The position numbers and the translations under genes were made by a program. A DNA stretch of 34,520 bases from Thermoplasmatota archaeon (GTDB taxonomy: Archaea; Thermoplasmatota; Thermoplasmata; Thermoplasmatales; Thermoplasmataceae). Location of the stretch: assembly GCA_023379435.1 (NCBI GenBank), contig JAMCUH010000057.1:1-34520 (forward strand), written 5' to 3'. This document shows positions 1-8,862 of this stretch, piece after piece. Each line of letters begins with the position of its first letter. The stretch's first letter is position 1. The notes beneath the pieces were generated by a model that did no database searches, was not told the DNA's origin, and worked only from the letters and a program-made list of their open reading frames with translations.

Positions 1-97
1 TAAGATTATTATCAAGGCACTTGTAAACAATACCCTTTCCCCCTTCACCAAGCTTCTTAATAATGGAATATCTCCCATTCCCAAAAGTTTCTTCCAT
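1..97 (-). CDS. Protein kinase-like protein, 5' end only (partial)
   Basis: The 32 visible codons start at an ATG (97 to 95 on the minus strand) and run off the left edge. They encode a short lead-in and then YSIIKKLGEGGKGIVYK, which is subdomain I of a eukaryotic-type Ser/Thr protein kinase: the glycine-rich nucleotide-binding loop GxGxxGxV followed by YK. A kinase of this family would phosphorylate Ser/Thr on proteins. The catalytic loop and the DFG motif lie outside the window, so activity and any fused domain cannot be judged. AT-rich TATA-like stretches lie upstream (minus strand, 111-118 and 132-143). The family call rests on one motif, but that motif is a good match. Confidence 0.6.
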   Translation of the reverse strand, partial: MEETFGNGRYSIIKKLGEGGKGIVYKCLDNNL

Positions 98-110
98 CGA
101 AAGCACCAAT

Positions 111-143
111 TTATATAAGCAAACTATCTTAAAATTTATAAAC
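111..143 (-). promoter_or_regulatory. Candidate promoter of the kinase-like gene
   Basis: Read on the minus strand there are two TATA-like boxes, GTTTATAAATTT (143-132) and TTATATAA (118-111), upstream of the ATG at 97. The farther one would give a leader of about 14 nt. The nearer one is too close for a transcript starting at this ATG. Which one is used cannot be decided by eye. Confidence 0.35.
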
Positions 144-371
144 ATTTTGCCGATGCTTTTTGCACATTATAATTTGAATTGATAATTGAATTGCATGGCT
201 AAGTGCTGTATGTTTTTTCTTTTATGTGTATAAATCATATATCTTGCGGCAGGATGATTGAGGTTACCTACAAAGTTAAAGAGATCCAGATCCTTCATAT
301 AGTAGTTCCATCAGATTGTTTGGTGATAAAGTGGTTATAGGTTCTAATTTAAAAGCTAAGCCTATATTCAA

Positions 372-444
372 TGGGTCCGTCCGGATTTGGACCGGAGTCT
401 CCAGCTCCCGAAGCTGGAAGGATGCCAAGCTACCCCACGAACCC
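372..444 (-). tRNA. tRNA-Pro (anticodon CGG)
   Basis: The minus strand folds into a full cloverleaf. The 7-bp acceptor stem GGGTTCG/CGGACCC contains one G-T pair. There is a D arm with GGGT..ATCC. The anticodon stem CCAGC/GCTGG encloses the 7-nt loop TTCGGGA, so the anticodon is CGG (Pro, codon CCG). The T arm is TCCGG/CCGGA with loop TCCAAAT. The discriminator base is A and CCA is not encoded. There is no intron. Short ORFs predicted across this stretch on either strand are spurious. Confidence 0.93.
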
Positions 445-464
445 TTCAAACGGAATATTTTTGG

Positions 465-473
465 ATTTAATGA
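465..473 (-). promoter_or_regulatory. Candidate TATA box for tRNA-Pro
   Basis: On the minus strand an ATTAAATCC box is centred about 25 nt before the 5' end of the mature tRNA at 444, the normal archaeal spacing for a start at or just before the tRNA. Confidence 0.4.
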
Positions 474-718
474 ATCTGTCCATTTTGCATGAGATAAATA
501 AATTGGATCTCTTCTACGTTGTGTGGGCAAATAGGTATACACAAGCTCATCTGGATAAAGTAGGATGCCCACCCTGGGACAGGGTTGACCAATGACTGAG
601 CAAATCAGGTGAGAATCAGGAGTTTCAGGTTCAGGAACAAATCATCATAAGAAGAAACATGGAATATATTTACAGAATCTGACCTAAAGGGGCCCGTAAT
701 TTTTTATTTACTTCAAAA
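474..718. other. Intergenic stretch without a recognisable gene
   Basis: Between the tRNA promoter and the operator-like palindrome before glgB I see no ORF with family features, no RNA fold and no repeat worth naming. The 336 bases from 445 to 780 therefore hold only the tRNA promoter, the palindrome at 719-732 and the start signals of glgB. Confidence 0.6.
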
Positions 719-732
719 TGAAAATATTTTCA
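719..732. promoter_or_regulatory. Perfect 14-bp palindrome TGAAAATATTTTCA upstream of glgB
   Basis: TGAAAATATTTTCA equals its own reverse complement. It sits 49 nt before the glgB ATG, at the only intergenic entry to the glgB-glgE-treS-mak operon. It overlaps a TATA-like AT-rich core, so it could be the promoter, a repressor operator covering it, or both. A purine-rich ATAGGAG ribosome-binding site lies at 767-773. The operator role is inference. Confidence 0.4.
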
Positions 733-780
733 TATCATGTAGTAATGGAAATGATGAATTGATGAAATAGGAGCATATTC

Positions 781-2946
781 ATGGAATCAAATTTGGAAAA
801 ATTTCATAAGATTGCAGATTTCCTGGAGCACCATCCAATATCGGTCCTGGGTCCGCATTATATGCAGGGAGAAACAGCTATCACAGCATATATACCTGAA
901 GGAACGTCAGTATCTGTCGAAAAGAATAATGTTGTCAAGCCCATGCAGATGATTGAGAGAGGGGTCTACACATTGTCATTGCCTGGTGAGTTTCCCGCCT
1001 CAGATTATTTTCTTCTATATACAGATCAGTCTGGATATACTCACAAAGTCCACGATCCTTACGGTTTTGGTACCACGATATCAGATTACGATATATACCT
1101 GTACAAAGCTGGAACATTGAGGTATAGTTGGAAAACACTTGGTGCCCATTTGGAGGAGCGCAACTCAATTCATGGCGTAGTGTTCAGGGTATGGGCTCCA
1201 AACGCCAAGGCGGTATCAGTTGTGGGGAATTTTAATCACTGGATTGTTGGAATGAACCCCATGGAAAATGTGAGGGATTCAGGTATATGGGAGATTTTCA
1301 TACCCGACATCGGAGAAAACGAAGTATACAAATACGCTATTAAATCGAACGCCGACAATCTTGTAAGATTGAAAATAGATCCATACGCCTTTGGTTCTGA
1401 GCTTAGGCCAAGAACAGCGTCCGTTGTGAAGGACATATCATATGAATGGCACGACTCAGATTGGTACAGTTTCAGGGAGACTGATATGGATAAGCCTATT
1501 GCGATCTATGAGGTTCATCTTGGATCATGGAAAAGAAAGAACGGGGAATTCATGAATTATGTCGAAATCGGAGAGGAACTTGTTAAGTATCTGAAGGAAA
1601 CGGGCTTCAACTTTGTTGAGTTTCTTCCTCTGATGGAGCATCCCCTTGATGCCTCCTGGGGTTACCAGGTGACAGATTATTATTCACCAACAAGGAGGTT
1701 CGGATCTGCCAAGGATCTTAAGACTATGATTGAAACGCTTCACAATAACAGAATCGGCGTAATTCTTGACTGGGTACCAGCACACTTCCCTTCTGATGAT
1801 TTTGGCCTTTCTCTGTATGATGGTACGCATCTTTATGAACATGAGGACCCGAGGAAGGGATACCATCCTGACTGGAAGACTATGATTTTCAATCTCGGTA
1901 GAAATGAAGTGAAGAATTATCTGCTTTCCAACGCTTTTTACTGGATTGATGAATACCACGCTGACGGCATAAGGATCGATGCAGTTTCATCGATGTTATA
2001 TCTTGACTATTCAAGGAAGCCAGGTGAATGGGTTCCAAATATTTACGGAGGAAGGGAAAACCTGGATTCGATCAGTTTCTTCAAGGAAATTAATTCTGCC
2101 GTACATCAGGAATTTCCCGGGACACTCATGATAGCAGAGGAGTCTACAGCATGGCCCGGCGTAACTAGGAGTACCGAATCAGGGGGGCTTGGTTTTGATC
2201 TGAAATGGAATATGGGCTGGATGCATGACACCCTTCATTATTTTTCTCTTGATCCGGTTTATAGAAAATTTCACCAGAATGAGTTGACCTTTTCCATGTG
2301 GTATGCATTCAATGAGAAATTCCTCTTGCCACTATCCCATGATGAGGTTGTCTACGGAAAAGGATCGCTCTATTCCAAAATGCCTGGTGATTACTGGCAG
2401 AAGATGGCAAACCTGAGGCTCCTCCTTGCGTACCTTTATACATTTCCAGGTAAGAAATTGATTTTCATGGGTGGCGAGTTTGGTCAGGAGCAGGAATGGG
2501 ATTACAACAGTGAATTAAACTGGGGGATTCTGTCTGATAGAAACCGTACGGCTCTTAGGGTACTTATTAAGGATCTGAACTCCTTTTACAGGAATCAAAT
2601 GTCCATGTACCAGGGAGATACCATAAGCTCTGGCTTCGAGTGGATAGATTTTTCTGATGCTGATCAGAGTGTTATAAGTTTCATGAGAATAGCAAATGAT
2701 AGAAAAGATTTCGTTGTATGTATACTGAACTTTACTCCGGTTCCAAGGAACAATTACAGGATCGGTGTTCCTGAATCTGGCTTTTATTCTGAACTTTTGA
2801 ATACGGATTCTGCAATATATGGTGGGACAGATTCGGGCAATCTTGGAGGTTTGAACTCTGACGATATACCATGCCATGGAAAGAGTTATTCGTTATCCCT
2901 GTATCTTCCACCCCTTGCAGCACTCATTTTAAAAAAGAAAAGGTGA
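781..2946 (+). CDS. glgB: 1,4-alpha-glucan branching enzyme GlgB
   Basis: This enzyme cuts alpha-1,4-glucan chains and re-attaches them by alpha-1,6 bonds, the branching step of glycogen synthesis. At 721 residues it has the size and architecture of bacterial GlgB (GH13): an N1 domain with HHPISVLGPHY near residue 18, a CBM48 domain around 125-225 (VFRVWAPNAKAVSVVGNFNHW region), the catalytic barrel, and a C-terminal beta domain. The triad is visible: nucleophile D400 in GIRIDAVSSML, acid/base E453 in AEESTAWPGV, and D521 in LSHDEVV, each five residues before the E. coli GlgB counterpart (D405/E458/D526). The ATG at 781 has an ATAGGAG site 7 nt upstream. It is the first gene of a four-gene operon; its stop codon lies within the SD of glgE. 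Bacterial-type GlgB in an archaeon suggests transfer. Confidence 0.95.
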   Translation: MESNLEKFHKIADFLEHHPISVLGPHYMQGETAITAYIPEGTSVSVEKNNVVKPMQMIERGVYTLSLPGEFPASDYFLLYTDQSGYTHKVHDPYGFGTTISDYDIYLYKAGTLRYSWKTLGAHLEERNSIHGVVFRVWAPNAKAVSVVGNFNHWIVGMNPMENVRDSGIWEIFIPDIGENEVYKYAIKSNADNLVRLKIDPYAFGSELRPRTASVVKDISYEWHDSDWYSFRETDMDKPIAIYEVHLGSWKRKNGEFMNYVEIGEELVKYLKETGFNFVEFLPLMEHPLDASWGYQVTDYYSPTRRFGSAKDLKTMIETLHNNRIGVILDWVPAHFPSDDFGLSLYDGTHLYEHEDPRKGYHPDWKTMIFNLGRNEVKNYLLSNAFYWIDEYHADGIRIDAVSSMLYLDYSRKPGEWVPNIYGGRENLDSISFFKEINSAVHQEFPGTLMIAEESTAWPGVTRSTESGGLGFDLKWNMGWMHDTLHYFSLDPVYRKFHQNELTFSMWYAFNEKFLLPLSHDEVVYGKGSLYSKMPGDYWQKMANLRLLLAYLYTFPGKKLIFMGGEFGQEQEWDYNSELNWGILSDRNRTALRVLIKDLNSFYRNQMSMYQGDTISSGFEWIDFSDADQSVISFMRIANDRKDFVVCILNFTPVPRNNYRIGVPESGFYSELLNTDSAIYGGTDSGNLGGLNSDDIPCHGKSYSLSLYLPPLAALILKKKR

Positions 2947-2951
2947 TTTTC

Positions 2952-4874
2952 GTGATTTCCAGGATTATAATTGAAAACGTAAAGCCCATTTTGAATGATG
3001 GCGAAAAAAGCATCAAAAGAATATGTGGTGAAACTGTAAGAGTTTCTGCTGATATTTTTTCCCACGGTCATGAGACTGTCAAGGCCAGGATAGCCTACAA
3101 GCATGAATCCCGCGATGAATGGAGGCACTCTGAAATGAAGGGTATGGGAAATGACACCTGGGAAGGATCATTTACTGTTTCGATGAAGGGTACATACATT
3201 TATACCGTTGAAGCCTGGAGCGATACATTCACGTTATGGTTGAACAATATTGCCAAATGGAAAGAAGCAGGAGAAAATATTGCCCCAGATCTTCTGGAGG
3301 GAATATTACTCATCAGGGAAAAGTGCCATCCCAGAGCAGAAAATGAAATTGCTGAGCTTGAAAAATTGCTTGAAAAACTTGAAAATGGAGAATTTAAGGA
3401 TCCACTGGATGAAATATCCAGGCCCTTGATATATGGCATCATCACAAAAAACTGGGCCAAGGATGACTTTGTCTCATATGAAAAGGAGCTTACAGTGGAG
3501 GCGGTGGAAAAGGCAAGAATATTCAGGTCATGGTATGAGATGTTCCCCCGCTCCCAGGGTACAAAACCTAATGTTTCCGGTACTTTCAGAGATTGCATAA
3601 ACCGTCTTCCCGACATCGCAGACATGGGCTTTGATCTCATCTATCTTACTCCTATTCACCCCATTGGTATCACTAACCGGAGAGGTAAGAATGGATCTAA
3701 AAAATGCGAGAAAGGTGATCCTGGCAGTCCATGGGCCATCGGTAACGAGAAAGGCGGTCACAAGTCCATAAATCCCGATTTGGGGACAATGGACGACTTC
3801 CTTGAGTTTGTGAACAAGGCAAGAGGGTTTGGAATTGATATTGCAATGGATATAGCCTTTCAGTGCTCACCAGACCATCCTTATGTTAAGGAACATCCTG
3901 AATGGTTCAGGAGAAGGATTGATGGAAGCATTCGCTACGCAGAAAACCCACCAAAGCGCTACTATGATATATACCCCCTTGACTTTGACACCAGGGATAA
4001 GGAAGGTCTCTGGAATGAATTGAAGAGCATATTCATTTTCTGGGCAGAGAAGGGAATACGGGTGTTCAGGGTGGACAACCCGCACACAAAACCTTTTGAT
4101 TTCTGGGAATGGATCCTTAAGGAGGTTAAGAGGGAATTCCCGGATACAGTTTTCCTGGCTGAGGCCTTCACAAGGCCAAAGGTAATGTATGAACTCTCAA
4201 AGATAGGATTCACACTGTCATACAGCTATTTTACCTGGAGAAACTTCAATTATGAGATTATGGAGTACTTCCGTGAAATAGAGTCTTATCCCATATCGGA
4301 GCATTTCTGGCCGGTGCTATTCACAAATACACCTGATATTCTTACGGAAAACCTCAGGGTAAACGGTAGACCTGCATTTATTTACAGGGCTTTTCTCGCT
4401 GCCACCCTCTCCCCTTCATGGGGCATTTACAGTGGATATGAATTATGTGAGAATGCTGGTATTGAAGGCACTGAAGAATATCTCAACTCGGAAAAATACG
4501 AGATCAAGGTAAGGGATTGGAACTCTACGGGCAACATTAAGGGATTCATATCGTCGCTAAACGGTGCAAGGAGAGAAAATCCAGTATTCAGCCACTTTGG
4601 TAACACAACTTTTCTCGAAACAGGTAATCCAAACATTGTTGCCTATCTGAGGACATACGAGGATTCTTCCGCACTTATGCTGGTGAATATAAACCCCAGA
4701 GAGGCACATACTGCATACATTGATCTCCCTCCTGAATCTCTTGGTATCAGAAATTTTGACTCATACATTCTTGAAGATCTCCTCACAAAGGAAAGAATGT
4801 ATTTTCACGGGAATAAAATTATTATAACACTTTATCCTGAAAAGAGGGCCGGAATGGTCCTTGTGAGGGTGTAA
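2952..4874 (+). CDS. glgE: Alpha-1,4-glucan:maltose-1-phosphate maltosyltransferase GlgE
   Basis: GlgE (GH13_3) extends alpha-1,4-glucans by maltosyl units taken from alpha-maltose-1-phosphate. The N-terminus RIIIENVKPILNDG and the segment with DIFSHGHETVKA are typical. The catalytic residues are D375 (FRVDNPHTKPF), E404 (FLAEAFTRPKV) and D462 (TNTPDILTE). Their spacing of 29 and 58 nearly equals that of Streptomyces GlgE (D394/E423/D480). The C-terminal GIYSGYELCEN motif is also diagnostic and separates it from ordinary amylases. I chose the GTG at 2952: the SD AGGTGA lies 5 nt before it, and the family N-terminus begins here. The reading frame is open back to 2871, but that part overlaps glgB and is not conserved. 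An in-frame GTG at 2943 is an alternative. The protein has 640 residues, within the usual length. Confidence 0.94.
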   Translation: MISRIIIENVKPILNDGEKSIKRICGETVRVSADIFSHGHETVKARIAYKHESRDEWRHSEMKGMGNDTWEGSFTVSMKGTYIYTVEAWSDTFTLWLNNIAKWKEAGENIAPDLLEGILLIREKCHPRAENEIAELEKLLEKLENGEFKDPLDEISRPLIYGIITKNWAKDDFVSYEKELTVEAVEKARIFRSWYEMFPRSQGTKPNVSGTFRDCINRLPDIADMGFDLIYLTPIHPIGITNRRGKNGSKKCEKGDPGSPWAIGNEKGGHKSINPDLGTMDDFLEFVNKARGFGIDIAMDIAFQCSPDHPYVKEHPEWFRRRIDGSIRYAENPPKRYYDIYPLDFDTRDKEGLWNELKSIFIFWAEKGIRVFRVDNPHTKPFDFWEWILKEVKREFPDTVFLAEAFTRPKVMYELSKIGFTLSYSYFTWRNFNYEIMEYFREIESYPISEHFWPVLFTNTPDILTENLRVNGRPAFIYRAFLAATLSPSWGIYSGYELCENAGIEGTEEYLNSEKYEIKVRDWNSTGNIKGFISSLNGARRENPVFSHFGNTTFLETGNPNIVAYLRTYEDSSALMLVNINPREAHTAYIDLPPESLGIRNFDSYILEDLLTKERMYFHGNKIIITLYPEKRAGMVLVRV

Positions 4875-4876
4875 TT

Positions 4877-6535
4877 ATGGATTTTGATGATCCTCTTTGG
4901 TTCAGGGATGCAATTTTTTACGAGTTACATGTTAAATCGTTTTACGATTCAAACGCTGATGGTGTTGGTGATTTTCCAGGTCTCATTCAAAAGCTGGATT
5001 ATCTCAAGAATCTCGGTATAGACTGCATATGGCTTCTTCCATTCTACGAGTCTCCTTTGAAAGATGACGGTTATGACATTTCTGATTATTATTCCATCCT
5101 GAGCGTTTATGGTACTGTGGATGACTTTAAAAAGCTTCTTGATGAGGCACATTCAAGAAAAATAAAGGTTATTGCAGACCTTGTTCTCAACCATGTTTCA
5201 GATCAGCATCCATGGTTTCAGGAAGCAAGAAAGGACAAAAATTCCAAAAAGAGAAACTGGTTTGTATGGAGTGATGACCAGAGCAGATACAAGGATGCCA
5301 GGATAATTTTCATTGACACAGAGAGATCAAACTGGACATTCGATCCTGTGGCAGGTCAATATTTCTGGCATAGATTCTACAGTCATCAGCCTGATCTCAA
5401 TTATGACAATCCTGAAGTAAGGGAGGAGATCAAGAAAGTGATGCGATACTGGCTGGACATGGGCCTTGACGGTTTCAGGTGTGATGCCGTCCCTTACCTG
5501 TTTGAAAGGGAAGGGACAAACTGCGAGAATCTGCCGGAAACACATGCATATTTTAAGGAACTGAGGAAGATGATTGATAGAGAATATCCGGGCAGAATCC
5601 TACTGGCTGAAGCAAACCAGTGGCCTACAGATGCAAAGGCATATTTCGGTAATGAAGACGAGTTTCACATGGCATTCAACTTCCCGCTAATGCCTAGAAT
5701 TTTTGTGGCGCTGGCAAAGCAGGATGCTTTTCCCATAATCAACATAATGCAGCAGGTGACCCCGATTCCTGAAAATTGTGACTGGGGCATATTCCTGAGA
5801 AATCATGATGAGCTGACACTGGAGATGGTTACTGATGATGAGAGGGATATCATGTACAATGAATATGCGAAGCTACCCAAAATGAGACTTAACCTGGGAA
5901 TCAGGAGACGGCTCTCGCCTCTTATTGAAGGTGACAGGTACACGTTTGAACTCCTGCATGCACTCCTGTTTTCCCTTCCCGGTTCTCCCATTATGTACTA
6001 TGGAGATGAGATAGGAATGGGTGACAACATATACCTTGGTGACAGAAATGGTGTAAGAACCCCAATGCAGTGGTCATATGACAGAAATGCAGGGTTTTCT
6101 GCCGCGGACCCGGAACAACTCTATAGCCCAGTAATCATAAATCCTAATTATCATTATGAGTTCATAAATGTCGAGGGTGAATCCAGGATGCCCAACTCTC
6201 TCCTGAACTGGGTCAGGAAGATGATCCTTGTGAGGAGAAAGTACTCGGCCATACTGGGCAGAGGAAAGATAAGATACTTCTACAGCGGCGAGAAATCTGT
6301 TCTTGCTTATGTGCGAAACTACGGGAACGAGAACGTTTTCTGCATTTTCAACCTTGCCAGGGTTCCAAAGGCAGTGATGTTCGATCTGCATGAATTCAAG
6401 GATTACACGCCCGTAGAGGCCATAACAGACAGTGATTTCCCGCCAATAGGGGAATTGCCATACTTCTTCACGTTGAATTCAAGAAGCTTTTTCTGGCTAT
6501 ATCTTAGGCCACCGGGTGATAACACTGGAAAATGA
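4877..6535 (+). CDS. treS: Trehalose synthase TreS (maltose alpha-D-glucosyltransferase)
   Basis: TreS interconverts trehalose and maltose by intramolecular transglucosylation. In the GlgE route it supplies maltose for phosphorylation. The 552-residue protein starts with WFRDAIFYELHVKSF and has the GH13_16 signatures: DGVGDFPGL near 30, DLVLNHVSDQHPWFQ near 100, nucleophile D203 in FRCDAVPYL, acid/base E245 in LLAEANQWP, D311 in RNHDELTLE, and MYYGDEIGMGDNIYLGDR. The GlgE stop and the ATG are separated by two bases (TAA-TT-ATG), with GAGGGTG just upstream as a ribosome-binding site, so translation is coupled. There is no fused maltokinase domain; the kinase is encoded separately by the next gene. 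Confidence 0.95.
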   Translation: MDFDDPLWFRDAIFYELHVKSFYDSNADGVGDFPGLIQKLDYLKNLGIDCIWLLPFYESPLKDDGYDISDYYSILSVYGTVDDFKKLLDEAHSRKIKVIADLVLNHVSDQHPWFQEARKDKNSKKRNWFVWSDDQSRYKDARIIFIDTERSNWTFDPVAGQYFWHRFYSHQPDLNYDNPEVREEIKKVMRYWLDMGLDGFRCDAVPYLFEREGTNCENLPETHAYFKELRKMIDREYPGRILLAEANQWPTDAKAYFGNEDEFHMAFNFPLMPRIFVALAKQDAFPIINIMQQVTPIPENCDWGIFLRNHDELTLEMVTDDERDIMYNEYAKLPKMRLNLGIRRRLSPLIEGDRYTFELLHALLFSLPGSPIMYYGDEIGMGDNIYLGDRNGVRTPMQWSYDRNAGFSAADPEQLYSPVIINPNYHYEFINVEGESRMPNSLLNWVRKMILVRRKYSAILGRGKIRYFYSGEKSVLAYVRNYGNENVFCIFNLARVPKAVMFDLHEFKDYTPVEAITDSDFPPIGELPYFFTLNSRSFFWLYLRPPGDNTGK

Positions 6536-6539
6536 ACTC

Positions 6540-7886
6540 ATGGAATATGTCAGATCAGGGATTGCAAGGGAGAGATGGTTCGTCTCGAAGTCAAGGACAA
6601 TCAAAGATATTTCAATTGAAAGAGATTTGTCATTTTCCATTGGTGACTCCACATACCACATTCTTATTGTGAAAACAGGATTCGATGATTTCTCTGATTT
6701 TTATGCCCTTTTCCTGAAGAAAAGGAAAGATGTATCTGGTTTTGAAAATGCACTGGGTGACAAAAAGTTTGTCAATAAACTTGCAGATGTATTCCTTTCT
6801 GAAAGGACAGGCTCTCCAGGGATACCCGGCATATTTGCTGAACTGGTGATCCCACCCAGCATAGCCTCTGGACATGATATGGATGTTGTTGTGAACAGGG
6901 AAGAGCAGAGCAATAGCACGGTTTTTCTTGGAAAAAAATTGGCTATGAAATTTTACAGGAGACTCACACCAGCAAATTCCCCTGATTACGAACTACCAAA
7001 GAAACTATCCTCCGGAACGGCATTCACTGACACGCCACAGTGCTTTGGCTCTTTACTATACGAATTTAATGGAAAGTTGTACCTGCTGTGTTCCATATTT
7101 CAGTACATAGAGAATGAAGGAAGTTGCTGGACATGGCTTACTGAGAATCTTGCAAAACTTCTTATGTCATCTGAGTTGAAAGACAATTCAATGAACGAGG
7201 AGATTAAGGCCATAGCCGTTGTTACGGCAGAGCTCCATAATGCTCTGAGCAAAGTAACTGACAGTTCAGAATATGTTGATGAGAGAGACATAGAGAACTG
7301 GGGAAGTGAATTCAGAGCAAACCTCAGAGCACTTTACAGCAACAGAATCTCAAATAATCTTCCGCCTCTTCCCATAATGAGAGAAATATCCACAGCAAAC
7401 CTGGAAAAAGTGAAGAGAAGTCCGTTCAGGAAGATAAGGATACATGGCGATTACCATCTCGGCCAGATTATTAAGGCTGGAAAGAAATATTTCGTTATTG
7501 ATTTCGAGGGGGAGCCGATGAGATCACTGGAATACAGAAGGAAACCATCATCGGTACTCAAAGATGTCTCAGGAATGCTCAGATCACTTCACTATGCTAT
7601 ATCCTACGCCTGCATGGTATCTGGCATTGATCCAGATAGTTCATGTCCAGAGAAATGGTATATTATGGCCCAAAACCTGTTCCTTGGCACATATTTAACT
7701 CACATGAAAGGAGATTTTCACATTATTCCAGATGACAAGGAAGTTTTTCAGGCTTTACTTGATTTTTTCATTCTTGACAAGGCAGTGTATGAGGCACTCT
7801 ACGAGGTGAACAACAGACCGGAGTGGACAGGCATACCACTTCATGCAATTAAGGAAATATTGAAGAATTCATCACAGAAGGGTTAG
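6540..7886 (+). CDS. mak: Maltokinase (Mak/Pep2 type)
   Basis: Maltokinase phosphorylates maltose with ATP to maltose-1-phosphate, the GlgE donor. The protein has the aminoglycoside-phosphotransferase-like fold signatures specific to this family: the N-terminal ARERWFVSKSR (mycobacterial Mak has QRWFGGK-like), the catalytic loop HGDYHLGQ with D304, and the metal-binding IDFEGEP with D321, then RRKPSSVLKDVSGMLRS. I prefer the ATG at 6540, four bases after the treS stop, because it places the RWF motif at the usual distance. A GTG at 6516 in the same frame would overlap treS by 20 bases and is possible; no strong SD favours either. It is the last gene of the glgB-glgE-treS-mak operon. Confidence 0.92.
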   Translation: MEYVRSGIARERWFVSKSRTIKDISIERDLSFSIGDSTYHILIVKTGFDDFSDFYALFLKKRKDVSGFENALGDKKFVNKLADVFLSERTGSPGIPGIFAELVIPPSIASGHDMDVVVNREEQSNSTVFLGKKLAMKFYRRLTPANSPDYELPKKLSSGTAFTDTPQCFGSLLYEFNGKLYLLCSIFQYIENEGSCWTWLTENLAKLLMSSELKDNSMNEEIKAIAVVTAELHNALSKVTDSSEYVDERDIENWGSEFRANLRALYSNRISNNLPPLPIMREISTANLEKVKRSPFRKIRIHGDYHLGQIIKAGKKYFVIDFEGEPMRSLEYRRKPSSVLKDVSGMLRSLHYAISYACMVSGIDPDSSCPEKWYIMAQNLFLGTYLTHMKGDFHIIPDDKEVFQALLDFFILDKAVYEALYEVNNRPEWTGIPLHAIKEILKNSSQKG

Positions 7887-7958
7887 GTATCCTCATGATC
7901 AGTCCCGGAAAAACGGTGAGAAAATTTCATATCATTAATAGGGATCAATCAGAAGGTA

Positions 7959-8813
7959 ATGGAAAAATCCGAAATAATTGGTACAATTGAAAAATTTAAA
8001 AGATGGCTGAATGGGGAGAGAAAGAGCAGGTATACTGTCACTGAGTATTCAATGCTTGCCAGGGATTTCCTGAGATTCACCGGCAAGGCACCATCAGAGA
8101 TTGGCTATGATGATATTGAGGGCTACAAGGCTTATCTCGCACTTGAAAAGAGGTATTCCAAGGGAAGTCAGTATCTGTGCATTAAGGCTGTAAGATCGCT
8201 GTTTAAATGTTTTGGAATAGACCCACCTAAAAACCTGACCTCACCTACAAGATCCAAGAAGGTTCCTGTTTATCTAACCGAAGAGGAAACCAGGAGGCTT
8301 CTCAATTATTCCTACTCAAACATCAGGGATTTGGCCATCGTTAGCATTCTCGTTTACACGGGCATTAGGGTGAGTGAGCTCTGTTCACTCAACATTGCGG
8401 ATGTTGATCTTGAATCGGGCACATTAAAGGTCATCTCCGGAAAAGGAGACAAGGACAGAATAACACTGATGTCGAATGCCTGTATATCAACACTTAAAGA
8501 ATACATGGCGATCAGGCAGAGGGCAAGATCTGATTCCAGGGCTTTGTTTCTCACCTACAGGATGAATAGAATCGATCCATCGGCTGTTCAGAGGATGATA
8601 TCTTCTGCATCGAGGGAAGCAGGGATCAGCAAAAAAGTAACACCGCATGTACTCCGACACACCTTTGCAACGACTATCCTTAGAAATGGAGGAGATATAA
8701 GATTCATACAGAAGCTTCTTGGGCACTCCAGCATTGCCACCACTGAGATATATACACACATAGACGAAAACACACTGAGAAAAATGTATGAAAAATTCAA
8801 ACCTACATATTAG
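7959..8813 (+). CDS. xerA: XerA/XerC-type tyrosine recombinase
   Basis: This site-specific recombinase has 284 residues, the normal size for archaeal XerA, which resolves chromosome dimers at a dif-like site. It has an N-terminal SAM-like core-binding domain (about 1-95) and a C-terminal catalytic domain. The residues are R137 (TGIRVSELC), a Lys in SGKGDKDR, H230 and R233 (HVLRHTFAT), H256 (LGHSS) and nucleophile Y265 (TTEIYTH). The ATG at 7959 is preceded by AAGGT. It follows the glycogen operon by 72 bp without a clear terminator, so read-through is possible. An element integrase is less likely: the protein has the compact Xer form and I see no attachment-site duplication or cargo border here. 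Confidence 0.88.
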   Translation: MEKSEIIGTIEKFKRWLNGERKSRYTVTEYSMLARDFLRFTGKAPSEIGYDDIEGYKAYLALEKRYSKGSQYLCIKAVRSLFKCFGIDPPKNLTSPTRSKKVPVYLTEEETRRLLNYSYSNIRDLAIVSILVYTGIRVSELCSLNIADVDLESGTLKVISGKGDKDRITLMSNACISTLKEYMAIRQRARSDSRALFLTYRMNRIDPSAVQRMISSASREAGISKKVTPHVLRHTFATTILRNGGDIRFIQKLLGHSSIATTEIYTHIDENTLRKMYEKFKPTY

Positions 8814-8834
8814 TGTGCCATATTTTATGCACTG

Positions 8835-8842
8835 TTTATAAG
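8835..8842 (+). promoter_or_regulatory. TATA box of the aldehyde dehydrogenase-like gene
   Basis: TTTATAAG is centred 25 nt before the ATG at 8863, which predicts a leaderless transcript beginning at the start codon. Confidence 0.55.
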
Positions 8843-8862
8843 CGGATTATTCATTTCTGTAT

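Noticed and set aside
276-595. ORFs on both strands across 276-595
   Set aside because: They run through the tRNA-Pro gene and have no family features; the cloverleaf explains the sequence.
2871-2951. Longer GlgE N-terminus beginning inside glgB
   Set aside because: The first 27 codons are out-of-frame glgB sequence, not conserved in GlgE, and an SD stands directly before the GTG at 2952.
372-8813. Integrated element between tRNA-Pro and the Xer-type recombinase
   Set aside because: A tRNA and a tyrosine recombinase frame the glucan operon, but I find no repeat of the tRNA 3' end near the recombinase, the recombinase has the chromosomal XerA form, and there are no element genes in between.
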